Shown piece by piece: positions 52,531 to 64,000 of a stretch of 64,000 bases of DNA. Made by a program: the position numbers and the translations under genes. Below the pieces are notes generated by a model, which was not told the origin of the DNA, did no database searches, and saw nothing but the letters and a program-made list of their open reading frames with translations. How positions within the stretch are numbered: position 1 is the stretch's first letter; the number at the start of each line of letters is the position of its first letter. The stretch is from Tetradesmus obliquus (Eukaryota; Chlorophyta; Chlorophyceae; Sphaeropleales; Scenedesmaceae), in contig CP126193.1 of the NCBI GenBank assembly GCA_030272155.1, positions 6,138,001 through 6,202,000 on the forward strand, written 5' to 3'.

Positions 52531-55161
52531 TCATGAGCTGGGAGAAGTGACCAGTGCACATGCTCTACAGCAGATGCTGTGCTTTGCAAGGTTTCCAGCA
52601 TGTGGGTCTTAGCTTATGCCGGTGAGAAATGACCTGCGATGTGGCTGCCGTCTTGTCGGAGAGAGGTCAGCTGGACTGCCAGTGGTTGCCACAGCAGGTG
52701 CTGCTGTGCCAGGTGATGACTCAGCGCGTGGCGGCGTGCCTGGCGGCAGCATGGTGTGAGCTGTCTGTGATTTACGCTGTGACCAAGGCAGCAAGCGCTG
52801 CGGACGCTTTGACAAGCGCAGACGCTGCGCGATATGGTGTGCACTATGCAGGTTTACTCTAGCATGGGTAATCTGACATGCACGGATGAAACAGACATCC
52901 TGGCGTGGCGGCTGCCCTGCTACGAAGGGTCAGGGCTGGATTGTTGGATGGGTGGATGGTGAAGTTGGGTTGGGCACTATACCAGCTGAGGACTTGGGAT
53001 TTGCAGTGGCGTGCTGGGGCTGTTGACGATCGGTAGGGGTTCAGCAGCTGCGGCCATGAGGCTTTTGGTTCGCCTGACAAAACAATCTGCTGTTGAGAAT
53101 ACACTGCACCGCTTGATGGTTGTGATGCCGCATGCTGAATGCATGCTACGCCATGGTTGCGGTTGTATGCAGCCGGCGGTTGGTTGAAAGCATTTGGTTG
53201 CCAAGCGCCTGATATGCAATCTGGTGATAGATGCTGGGAGCTTAGTGGCACATAGTGGTTACATGCTATTGCCGTGTGTCCTGCTGAGCAAGCACAGCAA
53301 ATAGGATGCGCCTACTGCATGCACCTGTTGGTGCTGGCAGAGCATTAGCTAACGCTTTATCCCCTGAGGCTTCCCTCTTTGATGTTCGAGGTGTTGACCA
53401 AAGTTTGATCAGTACGCATCTTGGTTGGTGCGCGTGGTGCAGGCACGTCGGCGGTGCATGCAAGCGCCCGCACTGCTGCATTGCAGTGTTGCAGACTCTG
53501 CATCATCGGATGCATGTGATTTCATTTCCATCCTACTTCATCACCAGCTGCTGCAGCATGCAACACACAGCACATGCAGTGACACAGTGCCTTGCCTGGC
53601 GAGCTTGCGCAGGGCCAAGATTGCATGCATCTCCTACAGCTGTTGCTGTCAAGCGCTGCAATTGCTAATGCAGGCAGGAGCAGCTGACGCAACAAGGAAT
53701 AAACTTGCACGTGCATGCTCACTATGCACGCACAGATTCGTACGGACCGAAAGCATCACACATGAGTTGTATGAGGTTGACTGGCACAAGAGAGATGGTG
53801 ACAGCTTGTGCTTGAATGGTGCGTGGTCTGAATGCTTACCCCATGCATAATATGCACGCCATGGTTCCAGCACTGCTAGTGACGAGAAAGGGCGCTGCCG
53901 ACTGCAGCAGCACCAGAATATCCGATGCATCCGCCCACCACCCATGCATGTCGGGCCCTGCATGAGGACCGTGCATATGCAATTTGTCACATGCCGGCCC
54001 ACGGTTTGACCGCTGTGTTCGACCATGCACCACACCTTTGGAAACCTGCAGGAGCAGCTGCTGCTTCAAGGGTGTTGCTGCTGTAGCAGGGCGCTCTTGA
54101 TGCCCCTGTCTTTCTGAGGTTGATTTGCACATGCTGCTTGAGCTGCTTGATGCCGCCTGGCATAGCAGTATATGTGGCATTTAGTTTTGAAGACATTCCT
54201 AAGGGAACAAAGGTGTTTGCTGTACTACGGCCTGGCATATGTGGCTGCTGCAGCTCCAGCTATCGCGGGGTCATGCATAGGCTTCATATGTGTATCAGGC
54301 GATGCAGGGAGTATGCGGCACATGCTGCGCAGCTGTTGATCTGTTGATAATGGATTGCACATTATCATTCCACACTTTCAAAGTTTGTGGCTGCAGCCAT
54401 GGTGGCGGGGCCCCAGCAAGGACCCAAAGCAGTGTTGCCGACCAAATCAAACCTAATAGTGGTGACTTGCTGAGCTGACTATGTGTAACAGGCAAGGTGG
54501 CCTCCGGCAGTAAGTAGGCTGGCCGCCGCACGTTGCAAGCTTGGACATGCATGCTGGCATATGCCAGCTCGCTGAGCATGCGCACCCTGTCAGCAGCATC
54601 AGCGCCCGCTGGGCACGCTCGAAATGCTGCTGTAGCTACTTACTAATCCAAAAGACTCCATTAAAACTCAAAACTGGTGCTGCGTAGCCGCAGCATCGTG
54701 TTGGGAACAGGCGGCAGCTTGTGATGGTGTGGGTGGCGTTGCGCAGGTGGTTGCATCAGCTAGGGTTGTCTTATTCTACGCACCAATAGATAAAGGTGCT
54801 GCACACACTTGACTAACACTCTCTACGACATTGCAATGGCTGATGGATGAGGCGTGCACCTCATACGGAGCATTGTGGTCGGGTCTCCGGGACCAAGCTG
54901 GCACTACCTGTTACAGGCCTGTTAGACGGCGAGTGTCGTGACTCGCGCTGCTGCAGCCCTTTTTTGTTACACGTAGTCAAGGCTTATTACTTGTGTCAAC
55001 AGTCACCGCTGCCGCTGTGCGTGTAGCAAAGATCGCTGGGTTACTCACCGCCAGCTGCTGAGCTCGCCTTGCCATTTTTGTGAAGTCGAAAGTCACTCTT
55101 GACATACAATAGAAAGAAAACACCCCTTACAGCAGGCAGCGACGTACCAGGAACTGCAAAC
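52531..55161. other. Intergenic: AZG 3' flank and NOP58 5' flank
   Basis: This is the longest gene-free stretch (2.6 kb). It holds the exon-tail copy at 52685-52761. The first clear plus-strand TGTAA is at 54484-54488, which would give AZG a 2-kb 3' UTR. I see no conserved protein in either strand and no tRNA. The NOP58 promoter must lie in the last part, without a recognisable core element. Confidence 0.55.
52685..52761 (+). repeat. Copy of the AZG terminal exon tail beyond the stop
   Basis: About 75 bases repeat the end of the coding region, including the TGA, about 230 bases downstream. It carries no splice site and lies in the 3' flank. Confidence 0.92.
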
Positions 55162-58100
55162 ATGCTGCTTCTTTTTGAGACTGCGGCCGGCTTCGCACTC
55201 TTCAAAGTCAACAAGGAGGACAAGCTCGAGAAGTCAGATGTAAGCATCATAACTAGCTGTTTGCACGGCCGGCAGCCAGGGCAGCAGCTGATCCGGGACC
55301 TGACTGCTGCTGCTGCTGCTCCCTGTAGGACTTGTACAAGGACTTCGAAACGCTTGACTCAGCGAAGAAGGTAATTGCAGCTGGCGTTTCTAGAGCAAAC
55401 AACAATTTAAGACGTCGCCGAGGGCTCTGATGTGTGTGGCAGCATGTGCAACGGCAGCAGGAGCAACAGCAATGGCAGCCGGGTCACTCATTGCAGCAGA
55501 CAAGAGCCGCTGCTGCAGCTTCAGCTGCACACACATAAGCCACAGTAGCTAGTCTGCGTTTGCAGCTTTGCAGCTGCAGTTGCAGTAGGTGCTGGCACGC
55601 TACGCACGGCTGCAGGTCTGCTGGTGGTGTTAGGCACGGCTGAACATCACACAGCGTGGTAATGATACAGCAGCTGCATCCTGCCTCACCTCTCTATGCC
55701 GCATGTCTGCTGGATGATTACATGCTGCTGCATTTGATCCCGTTGCCTGCTGCAGTTTGTGAAGCTCAAGGCCTTCAGCAAGTTTGACAACACCACGGAG
55801 GCGCTGGCAGCAGCCACTGCGCTGGTGGACAGCAAGCTCAGCAAGGGTGAGCGCAGCAGCAGCTCAGCAGCTGCTCAGCAGCAGCTGCACACACTGGCTG
55901 GGCAACGGACACAGAGTTCAGCAGGCAACGCTGCACACAGCAGGCAGCGCAGCAGCAGATGCACTAGCAGCGGCGGCGGCGGCGGGTTGCAGCAGAACAT
56001 GAGCGCCACAGCCAGCAGTGTGCAGGGGAGCAGAAGCGTAGCACAGAACAGCGCACGCCAGCAGCTCAAAAGAACAAGCAGAGGAAGGCTTGCCTTGTCA
56101 ACATCTGTTGCTTGTGGCAATCAATGCTGCTCACTGCTCTCATCTGGTGTAGGTTGTCTTGCCACAGGCCTGACAAAGTTCCTGAAGAAGCATGCTGTTG
56201 GCGACATCGCCTGCCAGCCAATACCAACAAAATTTGTGTCATTGCACATTGCCTTCTGCTTGTTGCGGCAGGCCTGAAGAAGTTCCTGAAGAAGCATGCT
56301 GTTGGCGACATTTTAGCTAAGGGTTTTGCTTCTGCGTGTTGTTGCTGTGTGCCTCAGGCCTGAAGAAGTTCCTGAAGAAGCATGCCGTGGGTGACACTTC
56401 TGCTAAGGGTTTTGCTTCTGTGTGTTGTTGCTGTGTGCCTCAGGCCTGAAGAAATTCCTGAAGAAGCATGCCGTGGGCGACACGCTGGCGGTGCTGGACG
56501 CCAAGCTCGGAGGCCTCATCAAGGAGAAGCTGGAGATCAACTGCGTGCACAAGTGAGTTGCCGCAGCTGTGCAATTGGAAGCAAAGCAATGCACTCTTAT
56601 TAGACTTCATGCTCGTCAACTGCGTGCACAAGCGGGACATAAGAGCTGCACTGCGGCTTGCACAATTGCAAAAAGCATTTCACCTTCGTTGCGGCAACAT
56701 TCACTTCTTCTGTTAAACGGCCTGCACGTGGCGCGCACGCAAAAGCTGCCTTCTGTCTGCCTTCTCCCGATGATCTATAAAGGCGCTCTTAACCATGCCT
56801 GCATGTTCCCGCCTGCACTCTGCATTTATGCCAAACAGCTCCTCCATCCAGGAGCTGGCGCGTGGCATGCACACCTCTTCTAATCGACTTCAATGCGTCC
56901 CCTGCTGAATTTATATGTTGCAGCTCCTCCATCCAGGAGCTGGCACGTGGCGTGCGTGCACAGCTTGGGGGTTTAATTGCTGAGCTGGGCACTGCTGACC
57001 TGACCCTCATGAGCCTGGGCCTGAGCCACAGCCTGTGTCCCTCATTTAAACGACCTCAACGCCCCCTGCTTGCTTTGTGTCTTGCAGCTCCTCAAACTAA
57101 CCAGGAGCTGGCGCGCACAATGCACAGAAAAGCTGTTTTCCTGTACTCACCCTGCCTGCAAATTCCTTGACTGCTCCGCAGCTCCTCCATTCAAGAGCTG
57201 GCGCGTGGCGTGCGTGCGCAGCTGGGCGGCTTGATTGCTGAGCTGGGCACTGCTGACCTAACCCCCATGAGCCTGGGCCTGAGCCACAGCTTGAGCCGCT
57301 ACAAGCTCAAGTTCAGCCCTGAGAAGGTGGACACCATGATTGTGCAGGTGGGGCGGTTTTGCAAGCGTCCTGTGCGAGGGTTTGCAGTGGCTATGTGTGA
57401 GATGGTTTTGTGAGGGCGTCGTGACAGCCTGAGCCGCTACAAGCTCAAGTTCAGCCCTGAGAAGGTGGACACCATGATGGTGCAGGTGATGCGGTGTTGC
57501 AGGTGGTTGCTGCAGCCGATTCACGTCTTGAAGTGAACGTCGTGCTTTCCCTGCTCTTCCCCTGCTGCCTGTGCTTCACTATACCAGGCGAGCAGCCTGC
57601 TTTTTGATACAGGCTAGGCGCTGAACCATGTGTTTGTTTCCTGCACCTAACCGCTTTGGATCCTGCTGCTTTCACTGCACCTTCAGGCGATCGGCCTGCT
57701 GGACGACCTGGACAAGGAGCTCAACACGTACGCTATGCGCCTAACTGCCTTTGTCTTGCTGCTGCATTTTGTTGCCACAGGCTATTGGGCTGCTGGATGA
57801 CCTAGACAAGGAGCTCAACACGTACGCGATGCGCCCAACTGCCTTTGTCCTGCTGCTGCATTTTGTTGCCACAGGCGATCGGCCTGCTTGATGACCTGGA
57901 CAAGGAGCTCAACACGTACGCGATGCGTGTGCGTGAGTGGTACGGCTGGCACTTCCCCGAGATGACCAAGATCGTGGGCGACAACATCGCGTACGCCAAG
58001 GCGGTGAGTTGTGCTTGCATCTGAGTCGGTTAGCATGCTATGTTCTAGACGTTGCCTGTACAAATGTTGTACATGCGCTGTTTGGCATTCATTCTCAAGT

Positions 58101-58226
58101 TTGACCGCTGAAATGCCCTTCCATCATGCAGATCAAGGCCATGGGCACCCACGACAAGGCAGCGGGCGTGGACTTTTTGGGCGTGCTGGAGCAGGAGGTG
58201 GAGCATGAAACTGATTTACCTTGCTT

Positions 58227-58257
<31 letters not shown>

Positions 58258-60450
58258 TGTACAGATCAAGGCCATGGGCACCCGCGACAAGGCAGCAGGC
58301 GTGGACTTTTCTGGTGTGCTGGAGCAGGAGGTGGAGGATGCACTCAAGGCAGCAGCACAGATCAGCATGGGCACAGAGATCAGCCAGGAGGACCTGGACA
58401 ACATCCTGGCGCTGTGCGACCAGGTGCGTTTGACTGAGGTTGACCGGCACTCGACCGGCAGTTGACCGGGGTTTGGATAGATCAGCATGGGCACGGAGGT
58501 CAGCCAGGAGGACCTGGACAACATCCTGGCGCTGTGCGACCAGGTGCGAGGTTTGACCAGGGTTTGACTGGAGTTTGACCGGCGGTGACAGCGGTTGACT
58601 GGCGGCTGGGACGCTAGCTGCAGTCATGAAGTAGTGCAGGCATCGACCGGGCAACAGCCACTTTTTTCATTTTTACATCTCGCCTAAAAAGGTTCAAAAG
58701 CAACAACCAACCAGTGTACTTATTCATGCAGGTGATCGAGCTGTCAGAGTACCGCGGGCAGCTCTTCGACTACCTCAAGTCGCGCATGGCAGCAGTGGCA
58801 CCCAACCTCACTGTGCTGGTGGGCGAGCTGGTGGGTGCGCGCCTCATCGCGCATGCGGGCAGCCTGATCAACCTGGCAAAGCAGCCGGCCAGCACGGTGC
58901 AGATCCTGGGAGCAGAGAAGGCGCTGTTCAGGTGGGCTTGGTGGGCCGGGGAAGGGGCTGTGTACAGGCGTTGCTGGACTGCTTGTGGTCATGCTGGATG
59001 GTTTAAATGTGTGCTGGGGGCAGGCAGGTGTGTGCGCAGGTGCGAGTGCGTATGAGTGGATGGGGTGTCCTGCCGTACATCAAGCACAAGACGCCTGAGT
59101 GTAGCCTCATCTATCGCGCCTCGCTCGGCGCATGCTTTTCTACATATAGCCTTCAATCAACACTGAACCGCCACCTCACTTCATTGCTACCACAGGGCGC
59201 TGAAGACCAAGCACGAGACACCCAAGTATGGTCTCATCTACCACGCCAGCCTCATCGGCCAGTCCCAGCCCAAGCACAAGGGAAAGATCAGCCGCGTGCT
59301 GGCAGCCAAGTGTGCACTGGCCATCCGCGTTGACGCGCTGGGAGACACCACGGACGCAGCAGTCGGCATAGAGGCGCGCGCCAAGGTGCGTGTGCCACCT
59401 GCAGGGGTACTCTCTTCGCTCCAGCGGCATAGTATGCATGGTGTGCTCCTGGTACTGGACGGGGAGTATTGGCGGACGGGGAGTATTGGCGGACAGGCAG
59501 TATTGGCGGCTGAAGTTGTATTGGCTTGTCCGATTGCTGGCCATGTTTTGCATGGTCTTGGCGCGCTCATGCTGCTGGCTGCACACCTTGTGTTGATGTT
59601 GTGCAGGTTGAGGCGCGGCTGAGGCAGCTGGAGGGCCGCAGCCTGGCATCAGACGCAGGCAATGCACGCGGCAAGGCGCAGCCGTCGCCGTACAGCGCAG
59701 CCAAGCAGGCGGCGGGCGGCAGCGGGCTGGCGGCGGGACCTGCTAAGGCGTACAACGCAGACGCAGACGTGGTAGAGCCAGTAAAGGTGGGCATTAAGAA
59801 AGTTTACACAGCATTGCGCATGTTGCAAGCGTTTCACCGGGTTGTTCCAGAATGGCTCTTCATGTTGCGCAATTGCCTCGCCATTTCTGCGATGTTGTGC
59901 GGAAGCAGGCTTAGCCGCAGCTGCTGCGTCTTGGTGCTGCGCTGCGCCCTGGTGACGGAGCAGCTGCACTGTGTCACTCCTGCATTTGCAGTCAATGCAT
60001 GTGGCTGACGCATTTCCCGCTCTTGTTTTTGCTTGCAGGAAAAGAAGGAGAAAAAGGAAAAGAAGGAGAAGAAGAAGGAAAAGGAGCCTGCAGTGGCCAA
60101 CGGCGCAGCAGCAGATGGCGAGGAGAAAAAGAAGAAGAAGAAGCGCAAGGCAGACGCAGAGGAGGAGCCAGCAGCAGCAGCAGATGGCGAAAAGGTGAGA
60201 GGGCCTGGCTTGGTGGCTGCTGTAGTTGGTGTGCTGTATCTAGGGTGTTTGTGTTTGTGTGTTGATGATGCTGAGTTGCATGAGAGGATCGTGGCAGTTG
60301 CTGGTATGGTTCAGCCGTGTGACTTCCTGCAATTTGGCGTTATTGTTTAGCGCTGCTGAGTGCCTCCTCAACACATGCTAAACGGGTTCATGTGTTCTGC
60401 TCCTGCTGCTGTTGCCGCAGAAGAAGAAAAAGAAGAAGAAGGACGCCTGA
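55162..60450 (+). CDS. NOP58: Box C/D snoRNP core protein NOP58
   Basis: NOP58 scaffolds box C/D snoRNPs, which guide 2'-O-methylation of rRNA in the nucleolus, with NOP56, fibrillarin and SNU13. Exons: 55162-55239, 55329-55370, 55756-55846, 56444-56552, 57182-57347, 57875-58003, 58265-58423, 58732-58931, 59196-59385, 59607-59786, 60039-60194, 60421-60450; 509 residues in phase. Layout: NOP5NT domain ([16 protein letters not shown]), coiled-coil region, Nop domain ([52 protein letters not shown]) and the usual Lys/Glu-rich KKE tail ending [14 protein letters not shown] and the short first domain favour NOP58 over NOP56. The last exon is 30 nt. Edge copies of exons 4, 5, 6 and 7 crowd the introns. 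Confidence 0.96.
56160..56405 (+). repeat. Three copies of NOP58 exon 4 5' edge
   Basis: Units near 56167, 56272 and 56358 precede the true start at 56444 (spacing ~105, 86, 86). Each has an AG acceptor plus ~40 exon bases ([11 protein letters not shown] block). The two nearest also share ~45 bases of intron. Confidence 0.92.
56834..57120 (+). repeat. Copies of NOP58 exon 5 5' edge
   Basis: Copies near 56838-56870, 56925-57032 and 57088-57117 repeat the exon 5 start ([20 protein letters not shown] block). The middle one retains over 100 exon bases. The true exon starts at 57182. Confidence 0.9.
57424..57490 (+). repeat. Copy of NOP58 exon 5 3' edge
   Basis: It repeats the exon 5 end ([17 protein letters not shown] block) with its donor, ~140 bases downstream. 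Nearly identical to the true edge at 57290-57347. Confidence 0.93.
57687..57836 (+). repeat. Two copies of NOP58 exon 6 5' edge
   Basis: Units at 57687 and 57781 repeat the start of exon 6 ([18 protein letters not shown] block), with spacing ~94 bp to each other and to the true exon at 57875. Both retain acceptors. Confidence 0.93.
58129..58545 (+). repeat. Copies flanking both edges of NOP58 exon 7
   Basis: At 58129-58205 the exon 7 start is copied with acceptor ([15 protein letters not shown] block). At 58478-58545 the exon 7 end is copied with donor ([14 protein letters not shown] block). A sense-CTG run (58219-58258) adjoins the true acceptor. Confidence 0.93.
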
Positions 60451-61590
60451 GCAGTGCCGCCTGAGCTTGCAATGTTGTGAGGTTCAGGTAGCTGTTGGTG
60501 CTGCAGCTCAGCGGTTCGCTTTGCTGCTGGGTGTCCGAATGCATCCCAGCTGTAGCGGCAGATGCTGGGTCGCGCAGCAGGTGTGCTTGCTGTAGGTTTC
60601 TTCTCTTATCGCCTTGCGAAGATGTGAACACGCGGGCAGTGTGCTTTGCATCTTTGCAGGAAGTTTGTACATGCGGGCGGCAGTCAACACTATGTGTTAG
60701 CATTGTGTTTCGAAGCAGGCATGCTGACACCGGTTCGCGCGTCTTGCTTACTGCTGGTCTCTTCTTTTTGTCAACTGGTGACTGTGTATAGTATGTTCAT
60801 TCGGGCAGCGTTGGGTTTGCATAACGCAGTTTGAGGCAGTTGCGAGGTTGGCTGCTTCTTGTGTTGCATGCAGCAAGTGTGTGGTGGCACGTGCCACGTT
60901 GCGGCTTGCAGGAACTGTTGCAGGCTGTTTGAGAGCTGCAGCATGCAGGGTTTCAGCTTGAGAACTGGTTATGTCTGAATCGGATGCAAGTTACCTTGCA
61001 GAATGACGTAGTAACTTCAGCAACGCAGTGCATGGCGGGGTTGGCCGCCTGCAGCTGCTTGAGTTTACTCTATAACGTTACAGGCTGAGCACTGTACAGG
61101 CAGCTGCCGGTGGCCAGCTTGTTGTCTACTGGCAGGCTGTAACTGCTTCTTTCTCCTTGGAAGCCTATGCAGACCAGACCAGGCCAGATTGAGTGCTTGG
61201 CGTGATGCACGGCAGCCCTTGCAACGTGGCCAGCTCTTGGAACCCGGCTTGACAGGGCAGCACAGCAGCAGTAGCAGCAGCTGGGCTGTGTTCACACTGT
61301 GTTTACAGCCTCGGCTCAGTGACTCTTGAACCCGTGGTCAGCAAGGCTTGGCACCGCATTCGGAATCAATCTTAAGTCAGAATGAGCCAGCAGCCGCACT
61401 TGGGCATCGTGTCTGCAGCGATCAGCAAGTTTAGGTCTTGGTGTTAGTCATAAACTTGTGTCATCACATGCAGGAGAGAGAGGCAGAAGCGCCTCATCGT
61501 CGAGCAACTGAGTAGAGTTCCTGACTGTATCAGCTTCACCCAAGGCTTTGCCGTCCACTCCCTGTCGTTGTAGACTCGCCCACGCTCAGT
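60451..61590. other. Intergenic: NOP58 3' flank and cytochrome c 5' flank
   Basis: A plus-strand TGTAA at 61138-61142, 690 bases after the NOP58 stop, is a candidate poly(A) signal. No gene is recognisable. The cytochrome c promoter should lie in the last 300 bases; I see no core motif. Confidence 0.5.
61138..61142 (+). terminator. Candidate TGTAA poly(A) signal for NOP58
   Basis: It is the first clear plus-strand TGTAA downstream of the NOP58 stop. Confidence 0.4.
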
Positions 61591-62713
61591 ATGTCTAGCT
61601 TTGCAGAGGCCCCTGCGGGCAACGTGGCTGCGGGAGAGAAGGTGAATTTCGCTTTTTAATGTTATTAGGCGCGGTTGCATGGCTCGTACGCCTCTTTGGG
61701 CTGTGATCACATGCGAGTGCTGCTGCTGGTGCCGTTGCCACACAGATCTTTAAGACCAAGTGCGCTCAGTGCCACGTTGCTGAGTCTGGTGGCGGTCACA
61801 AGCAGGTAGGGGAGCAGCGGAGCATCGGCAGAGGAGTTGTCCGCAGTGACGAACTGGTGTGCTGAACTGCTGTGCGGTCAGCTAATCGAGCCATGTTGGA
61901 CATCATGGCTGAAACCACGTGCTTTAATTAGCGTATTGTTGTGACCGTGTGCTGCTGCAGGGTCCTAACCTCGGCGGTCTGTTCGGGCGCCAGTCAGGCA
62001 CTGCAGCAGGGTTCGCCTACTCAAAGGCAAACAAGGAGAAGGCAGTTATCTGGCAGGAGGAGACTCTCTATGACTACCTGCTGAACCCCAAGAAGTGAGT
62101 GCTGCTGCTGCTGTGCTGCTGTGCTGCTGTGCTTGAGTCAAACAGCATGAGCAGCAAAGGCTGGACTGTGTGTAAGCTGCTGTCAGTGTGGTAGAAGATT
62201 TAGCAGTGCATTGCGTGTGGCTGTTACTTCTGGTTGCCTCTGACGGTGATACATGGTTGTTGATGATCGATTGATGCATGCTCATCATGTGTGGCGCCCT
62301 TGTGGTGGGGTTTGAGTAGTGGCAATACGTCGAAACTGCTGCTTTCTGTGGCGGAGCCAGGAGGCACACAGCCTCTGAACCAGCCACAGCAGGGTGCAGC
62401 TGCGGCTGAAGCATCACATGTAGACATGTAGACATAGAGAAGCATCGCATATGTTGGGCCATCAACCCTGCCCTCCAGTTCTTCCTGCCAGCGCTGCACA
62501 TAGCCAGTGATGGTACCACTACTGGAGTATGCAAGCAGCGCTGTCGGCTCTTGAGCAAGGCACTGACCATTGCTGCGTGCTTCTCTGTTGCCCTCCCTCT
62601 GCTGCTGCTGTCATGCCAGGTACATCCCTGGCACCAAGATGGTGTTTGCAGGCCTGAAGAAGCCGGAGGAGCGCGCAAACCTGATCGCTTACATGAAGCA
62701 GGCCTGCAAGTAA
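61591..62713 (+). CDS. CYC: Mitochondrial cytochrome c
   Basis: The soluble heme protein of the intermembrane space, carrying electrons from complex III to complex IV. Exons: 61591-61641, 61746-61805, 61961-62094, 62620-62713; 112 residues, the usual size. The heme site CAQCH is in exon 2 ([18 protein letters not shown]). Exon 3 has [13 protein letters not shown] and the Trp of [13 protein letters not shown]. Exon 4 has the axial-Met region [12 protein letters not shown] and ends YMKQACK. It starts [11 protein letters not shown], typical of green-lineage cytochrome c with an N-terminal extension. No exon-edge copies were seen in its introns. Confidence 0.97.
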
Positions 62714-63819
62714 AGCGGCAGCAGCACTTACCAAACAGCAGCAGCAATGGCAGCAGCAGCAGCAATGATGCTCAGCAAGGCACGCCAGCGCAGCCGGGAG
62801 TCAGCAAGCCGGACAACACGCGCAGCTGCGCATGTGCTGCATCTTGAACCAGCACATGCGCCAGCCGTGACATGCCATTGATGTGCGGCAAACAGCAGCA
62901 GCGTCATGTGCTGCAACTGCTGCTCATTTTGGCATGCTTATTCTGGCTTCAGCGACCGTGATTAGCACCCGCTGCATCTGCGGCGTGCCTGCGCAGCTTG
63001 TTTGTAAGCCTGTTGCATGTGTTGCATGACTTGGGGGTTGTGTGGGGTTCTTGCACCGACACCGGGGCTGAGAGAAGTTCTTGAATGCAGCAGTTTGTTT
63101 CAAATGATGTCATTGTGGCATCTTGGTTGCGATTGCTTCTGACCTGCATTTAAGGGATTAGCGACTACTTCTGCTCTCAGGCTGAGATCCATCAGTGTCC
63201 TAGGCGACTTTCTTCATATGTCCTAGGCAGGCCTGCATGCTGGTGCAGTGTCCTTTCCCACCCACATCATGCTGTCAGCTTCAGTGACGATGGGGCTTAG
63301 CAAGCCGGCACTATTTGAAAAGCGGCAGCGTGTGCGGCAGTTACACAGCCATGTGCTCAACACAGCAGTCCAGCCATGCGTCAACCCTGCTGTCAGCTTC
63401 AACAACCCAGCTCCTGCCGAAATTTCTTGCTTGCTACAGCCTTGCCTTGTCAGCCTGCTGGTGGGTAGCATCAGCGTCCGCGCCTTAAAAAAACTCAAAA
63501 GGATACACGCCATCAGCAACCGTGACTCACGGTTCATCTCGGAGATGGCTTATGAGGCACTTGTCACACCAGAGTGCAATGGTGCTGTTGCCTTCCATGC
63601 ATCAGCAGTGCTAGTCCAGCTGAACAGGCAGCCTGAGGTCGCACGCCAGCGCAGCAACAACCTCGAGCACCCATGTCAACAGCCCAGCCTTGCAGCAACA
63701 TCAGACGCAGCTGGCGAAGCAACCAACCATTGTTGTACACCTCTGTTGCTTTAACACTCTCGAACATGCAAGCAGTTCGCTCCACAGGCAGCACCATAAC
63801 AGCACCGCCACGCGTACCG
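62714..63819. other. Convergent intergenic region right of cytochrome c
   Basis: Contains the cytochrome c 3' flank and a minus-strand TGTAA at 63345-63341 that would suit the gene entering from the right edge. A 168-codon open stretch (63248-63754, plus) starts without ATG and shows no family pattern, so I do not call it. Confidence 0.5.
63003..63007 (+). terminator. Candidate TGTAA poly(A) signal for cytochrome c
   Basis: TGTAA 290 bases past the stop. Consensus and position only. Confidence 0.45.
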
Positions 63820-64000
63820 CTACCGCCGCCGGCTCGCGCTGCTGCCCGGCCGCTGCTGCGCCCCACCACCCACCCCTTGCCGCTGCTGCTGCTGCATCGC
63901 ATAACCCCCCACACCCTCTGGCCCCACTAGGTGCAGCTGCTGCTGCGGGCTCCCAGGCGGCCCCATCAGCAGGATGTGGCCATCCTCCCAGAAGGCTGCG
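63820..64000 (-). CDS. C-terminal fragment of an unidentified gene (partial)
   Basis: From the right edge an open minus-strand frame runs about 59 codons to a TAG at 63822-63820. It begins AAFWEDGHILLMGPPGSP and continues Gln/Gly-rich (QQQLHLVGPEGVGGYAMQQ) to a basic end. The frame is open to the edge, is not a plain trinucleotide run, and is followed by a TGTAA on the same strand. I cannot name a family. It may be an exon tail or chance. Confidence 0.4.
   Translation of the reverse strand, partial: AAFWEDGHILLMGPPGSPQQQLHLVGPEGVGGYAMQQQQRQGVGGGAQQRPGSSASRRR

Noticed and set aside
52859..53251. Minus-strand 130-codon frame, Pro/Gln-rich, in the AZG 3' flank
   Set aside because: No splice partners, no recognisable domain and no promoter; composition alone is weak evidence.
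63248..63754. 168-codon open frame downstream of cytochrome c
   Set aside because: It starts with GTG, has no family pattern, and lies in a convergent 3' region; length alone is not enough.

Overview
The window looks like nuclear DNA of a chlorophyte green alga. The evidence is single-copy eukaryotic genes split into many short exons (about 93 introns in ten gene models), mostly GTG donors, TGCAG acceptors, very frequent CTG/CAG trinucleotide runs, and TGTAA motifs downstream of several stop codons (the usual chlorophyte poly(A) signal). A scenedesmacean or another chlorophycean is my best guess, but no marker here fixes the species.

Layout, left to right: 3' -truncated EBP1/PA2G4 (-), 20S proteasome subunit alpha-2 (-), NIPA-type Mg2+ transporter (-), a predicted 1,500-residue FSH hydrolase-RWD-YchF-type GTPase fusion (-), organellar tyrosyl-tRNA synthetase (+), mitochondrial porin VDAC (-), a protein with two isochorismatase-like hydrolase domains (-), an AzgA/AZG purine permease (+), the snoRNP protein NOP58 (+), cytochrome c (+), and the 3' end of an unidentified gene (-). 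I built every model by hand from conserved protein blocks and GT/AG splice sites. Reading phase closes to a multiple of three in all nine complete multi-exon models, giving 235, 717, 1500, 550, 326, 495, 652, 509 and 112 residues.

The genes are mostly housekeeping: translation and ribosome biogenesis (EBP1, TyrRS, NOP58, the GTPase), protein turnover (PSMA2), mitochondrial function (VDAC, cytochrome c) and ion or nucleobase transport. The double hydrolase and the purine permease are divergently transcribed from a shared region, which suggests a nitrogen-scavenging pair.

The most unusual features are structural. First, eight of the ten recognised genes carry tandem, decaying copies of their own exon edges (a few tens of coding bases plus the adjoining splice site) in the neighbouring intron, in arrays with periods of about 85-137 bp. 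Second, intronic trinucleotide runs are oriented: sense CTG abuts the 3' splice site, sense CAG tends to follow the 5' splice site, and exonic runs are sense CAG/GCA/AGC (poly-Q/A/S). Third, the hydrolase-RWD-GTPase architecture is one I do not recognise from any described protein.
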